Assembly (NCBI GenBank): GCA_023251135.1
Contig: JAHEZJ010000017.1
Location: 13,211-77,210 of the forward strand
Direction of reading: 5' to 3'
DNA length: 64,000 nt
Source of the DNA: Flavobacterium sp.
GTDB lineage: Bacteria > Bacteroidota > Bacteroidia > Flavobacteriales > Flavobacteriaceae
Within the stretch, counting starts at the first letter, position 1. Each line of letters starts with the position of its first letter. The notes beneath the pieces were generated by a model. It was not told the origin of the DNA, did no database searches, and saw only the letters and a list, made by a program, of their open reading frames with translations. Of this stretch, positions 62,120 to 64,000 are shown in pieces. The translations under genes were made by a program, and so were the position numbers.

Positions 62120-63377
62120 AAAAAAACTACTTAACAAAACAACCAATAGCTTTCTTACTTTTGCTATCCTTATTCTATTGATAGCGGCTCCATTATTCTA
62201 CTACATAAGCGAGCAGCTTTATATTTATGAAACCGATGAAGTACTTCACTTTCATAAAGGTGCCTTTATAAAGGAAAGTCATAAGGATTTTACCCAAAAA
62301 GATATCGACTTATGGAACAAGTACAATCATGACGTAATGATTGTACCCGATATGGGCGTTAGCAGCGATTCAATTGTTGGAAAAATGCTCTATGATCCTA
62401 TTGCAAAAGAAAAAGAACCTTTTCGTGTACTTTATGCGCCCCTGACCATAAATGGGAAAAAGTATACTTATACCGAGAAGATTAATCTATTGGAAATGGA
62501 AGGAATGGTTTTGAGTATTGCCGTCATGTTTCTGTTTATCATTATCGTGCTTATGATCGGAATTATATGGATCTCAAAAACTACCGCGGCTAAAGTATGG
62601 AGTCCTTTTTATGATACTTTAAAACAGATTCAGTATTTTGAAATTGACAAAAACAAACCACCACATTTTATTCCTACTGATATTGATGAATTTGATCGTC
62701 TTAACAAAAGTCTGGAATGGCTGATCGAAAAAAACACAGTCATTTATAAAAATCAGAGAGAGTTTGTCGAAAATGCCGCACATGAACTTCAGACACCATT
62801 AGCTCTATTTCAAACTAAAATTGATACACTGACGCAACTGGATCTCACCAAAGAACAATCCGATCTTGTTACTTCATTAAATAAGGACGTTTCAAGACTC
62901 AACCGACTTAATAAAAATTTGTTGTTACTTTCTAGAATTGACAACGAGTGTTTTCTTGAAAAAGACACAATTGTTCTTAACGATTATATTAAAAAACACC
63001 TGGACTTTTTTACGGAACAGGCAAATGCTAAAAATCTGACTATCACAACTGAATTTAGTGCTACTTTAACTGTTACTGGAAATCAAGCCCTTATTGAAGT
63101 TTTGATCAATAACTTGTTTTTAAATGCTATTCGGCACAATCAAAAAAACGGCAAGATCATTATTACGACTCTCAAAGATGAATTGATATTTCGCAACAGT
63201 GGTCAAACAACAGCTTTGCAAAAAGAGAAACTCTTTAACCGTTTTTCAAAATCCAACCCTTCTTCTCAGGGCAATGGACTTGGTTTGGCAATCGTTAAAA
63301 AGATTACAAAACTTAACCATTGGAAAATAAGCTATAGTTTTTATAATAATTTGCACTGTTTTAGCGTCAAGTTTTAG
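62112..63377 (+). CDS. Sensor histidine kinase paired with the OmpR-type regulator
   Basis: 421 residues from ATG 62112. Membrane helix 1 (FLTFAILILLIAAPLFYYI, about 12-30), periplasmic sensor of about 115 residues, helix 2 (LSIAVMFLFIIIVLMIGIIWI, about 135-157), a HAMP-like linker, HisKA with NAAHELQTPLALF (His near 220), N-box NNLFLNAIRHN and G2 box GNGLGLAIVKKI. The G1 box reads FRNSGQ, with Asn where many kinases have Asp. The layout is PmrB/QseC-like. The signal is unknown. Confidence 0.92.
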   Translation: MNKKKLLNKTTNSFLTFAILILLIAAPLFYYISEQLYIYETDEVLHFHKGAFIKESHKDFTQKDIDLWNKYNHDVMIVPDMGVSSDSIVGKMLYDPIAKEKEPFRVLYAPLTINGKKYTYTEKINLLEMEGMVLSIAVMFLFIIIVLMIGIIWISKTTAAKVWSPFYDTLKQIQYFEIDKNKPPHFIPTDIDEFDRLNKSLEWLIEKNTVIYKNQREFVENAAHELQTPLALFQTKIDTLTQLDLTKEQSDLVTSLNKDVSRLNRLNKNLLLLSRIDNECFLEKDTIVLNDYIKKHLDFFTEQANAKNLTITTEFSATLTVTGNQALIEVLINNLFLNAIRHNQKNGKIIITTLKDELIFRNSGQTTALQKEKLFNRFSKSNPSSQGNGLGLAIVKKITKLNHWKISYSFYNNLHCFSVKF

Positions 63378-63450
63378 AAAATTCAAACTTCCTACAGATT
63401 CGTATTTCAACTTTGCACTATGTTTTTTATCAATTAAAAGAATAGTACAA

Positions 63451-63879
63451 ATGAAACATTCAATCCTGACATGCCTAGTCCTGCTTTTTTCTTCCTTCGC
63501 CATAGCGCAGCGTGTAAGTGAGAAAGAGATTCCTAATAGTGTAAAATCAAAGTTTTTAATTTCCCATCCTGGCCAGACCCATGTGAAATGGGAAAAGGAA
63601 AAAGAAAATTATGAAGCCAGTTTTACAAGTGGCAAAACAAAACATTCGACACTTTTAGATTCTAATGGAAATATTCTCGAAACTGAAGAAGAAATCAGTG
63701 TGAAGCAACTTCCGGCCAATGCTCTGGCCTATATTCAAAAGACATATAAAAACAAGAAAATCAAAGAAGCTGCAATGATAACCGATGCTCATGGTACGGT
63801 TACATTTGAAGCTCAGGTAGCTTCTATTGATCTGATTTTCGACAAACAAGGAACTTATATTAAAAGCATAGCAGATTAA
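63451..63879 (+). CDS. PepSY-like periplasmic protein
   Basis: 142 residues. Signal peptide (ILTCLVLLFSSFAIAQ), then two PepSY-like repeats: IPNSVKSKFLISHPGQTHVKWEKE-type and LPANALAYIQKTYKNKKIKEAAMI. Family members resemble beta-lactamase inhibitor folds and lie very often beside OmpR-type regulators in Bacteroidota. Lies 73 bases after the kinase and 10 bases before the next gene, so part of the same unit. Function unknown. Confidence 0.88.
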   Translation: MKHSILTCLVLLFSSFAIAQRVSEKEIPNSVKSKFLISHPGQTHVKWEKEKENYEASFTSGKTKHSTLLDSNGNILETEEEISVKQLPANALAYIQKTYKNKKIKEAAMITDAHGTVTFEAQVASIDLIFDKQGTYIKSIAD

Positions 63880-63889
63880 ACCCATAAAA

Positions 63890-64000
63890 ATGAAATTAAA
63901 GATAATTTTAGTATTGTCGTTTCTTGTAATGAAAATTTACAGCGTAACGGCACAAAACAACCCCGCTACAATCTCAGGATTAATTAAAGATAAAGCCTCA
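63890..64000 (+). CDS. Start of an outer-membrane protein, cut by the window end
   Basis: 37 codons present: signal peptide (IILVLSFLVMKIYSVTAQ) and NNPATISGLIKDKAS, the opening strand of a carboxypeptidase regulatory-like plug found at the N-terminus of flavobacterial outer-membrane barrel or TonB-dependent proteins. Which of these cannot be seen. Last visible gene of the two-component cluster. Confidence 0.6.
   Translation, partial: MKLKIILVLSFLVMKIYSVTAQNNPATISGLIKDKAS

Overview
The window reads as a chromosomal segment of a Flavobacterium-like member of the Bacteroidota. The evidence is AT-rich DNA, promoter -7 boxes of the Bacteroidota type TAnnTTTG, start codons without Shine-Dalgarno sequences, and genes typical of flavobacteria (a MutS2 without Smr domain, ettA beside a 60-residue membrane protein, holA divergent from a lone HsdR-N nuclease domain, a DUF4833 protein, PepSY-like proteins). 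No prophage, insertion sequence, rRNA or CRISPR array was seen.

Layout. 0-27 kb is mostly housekeeping: mutS2 (cut by the left edge), a DCC thiol protein, ettA, a hybrid histidine kinase, holA, a glycosyltransferase, an OmpA lipoprotein, a YrdC/Sua5 protein, a UvrD helicase, a frameshifted TauE/SafE transporter, a patatin, an M1 peptidase, a Dph6-like ATPase with a small HEAGH protein, a large acidic protein with a SUKH-like end, and recG. 26.3-28.5 kb holds a small unknown signalling cluster: a thioredoxin-like protein, a membrane sensor with a degenerate kinase domain, and a PAS protein. 29-35.6 kb is an RND efflux operon followed by a bestrophin. 35.8-39.1 kb holds pheT, apt and tRNA-Arg(ACG). 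39.1-46.6 kb is more accessory: a tiny protein beside the tRNA, a DUF885 peptidase, a PepSY membrane protein, an LLM oxidoreductase with an MFS exporter, and a Crp-family regulator. 46.7-53.6 kb is a second RND operon divergent from a LysR regulator, with a 20-bp perfect palindrome between them.

The most interesting part is 53.6-64 kb. Two tandem isoleucine-rich leader peptides, each followed by a terminator, precede a lone acetolactate synthase small subunit gene. A second kind of leader peptide, with five consecutive cysteines, precedes an operon of a PhyH dioxygenase, a 50-residue protein, a CDP-alcohol phosphotransferase and a GtrA protein. The window ends with an MCR/EptA-like phosphoethanolamine transferase overlapped by a PAP2 phosphatase, divergent from a two-component system, a PepSY-like protein and the start of a likely outer-membrane protein. 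This looks like an envelope or lipid A modification locus.

Between genes there are many short degenerate repeats (for example units of TTTCAAG/TTTCAGG, CTTAGAAC or CTTAGATT), often arranged as inverted arms around a gene boundary. They are unusually dense and do not match ordinary terminators.
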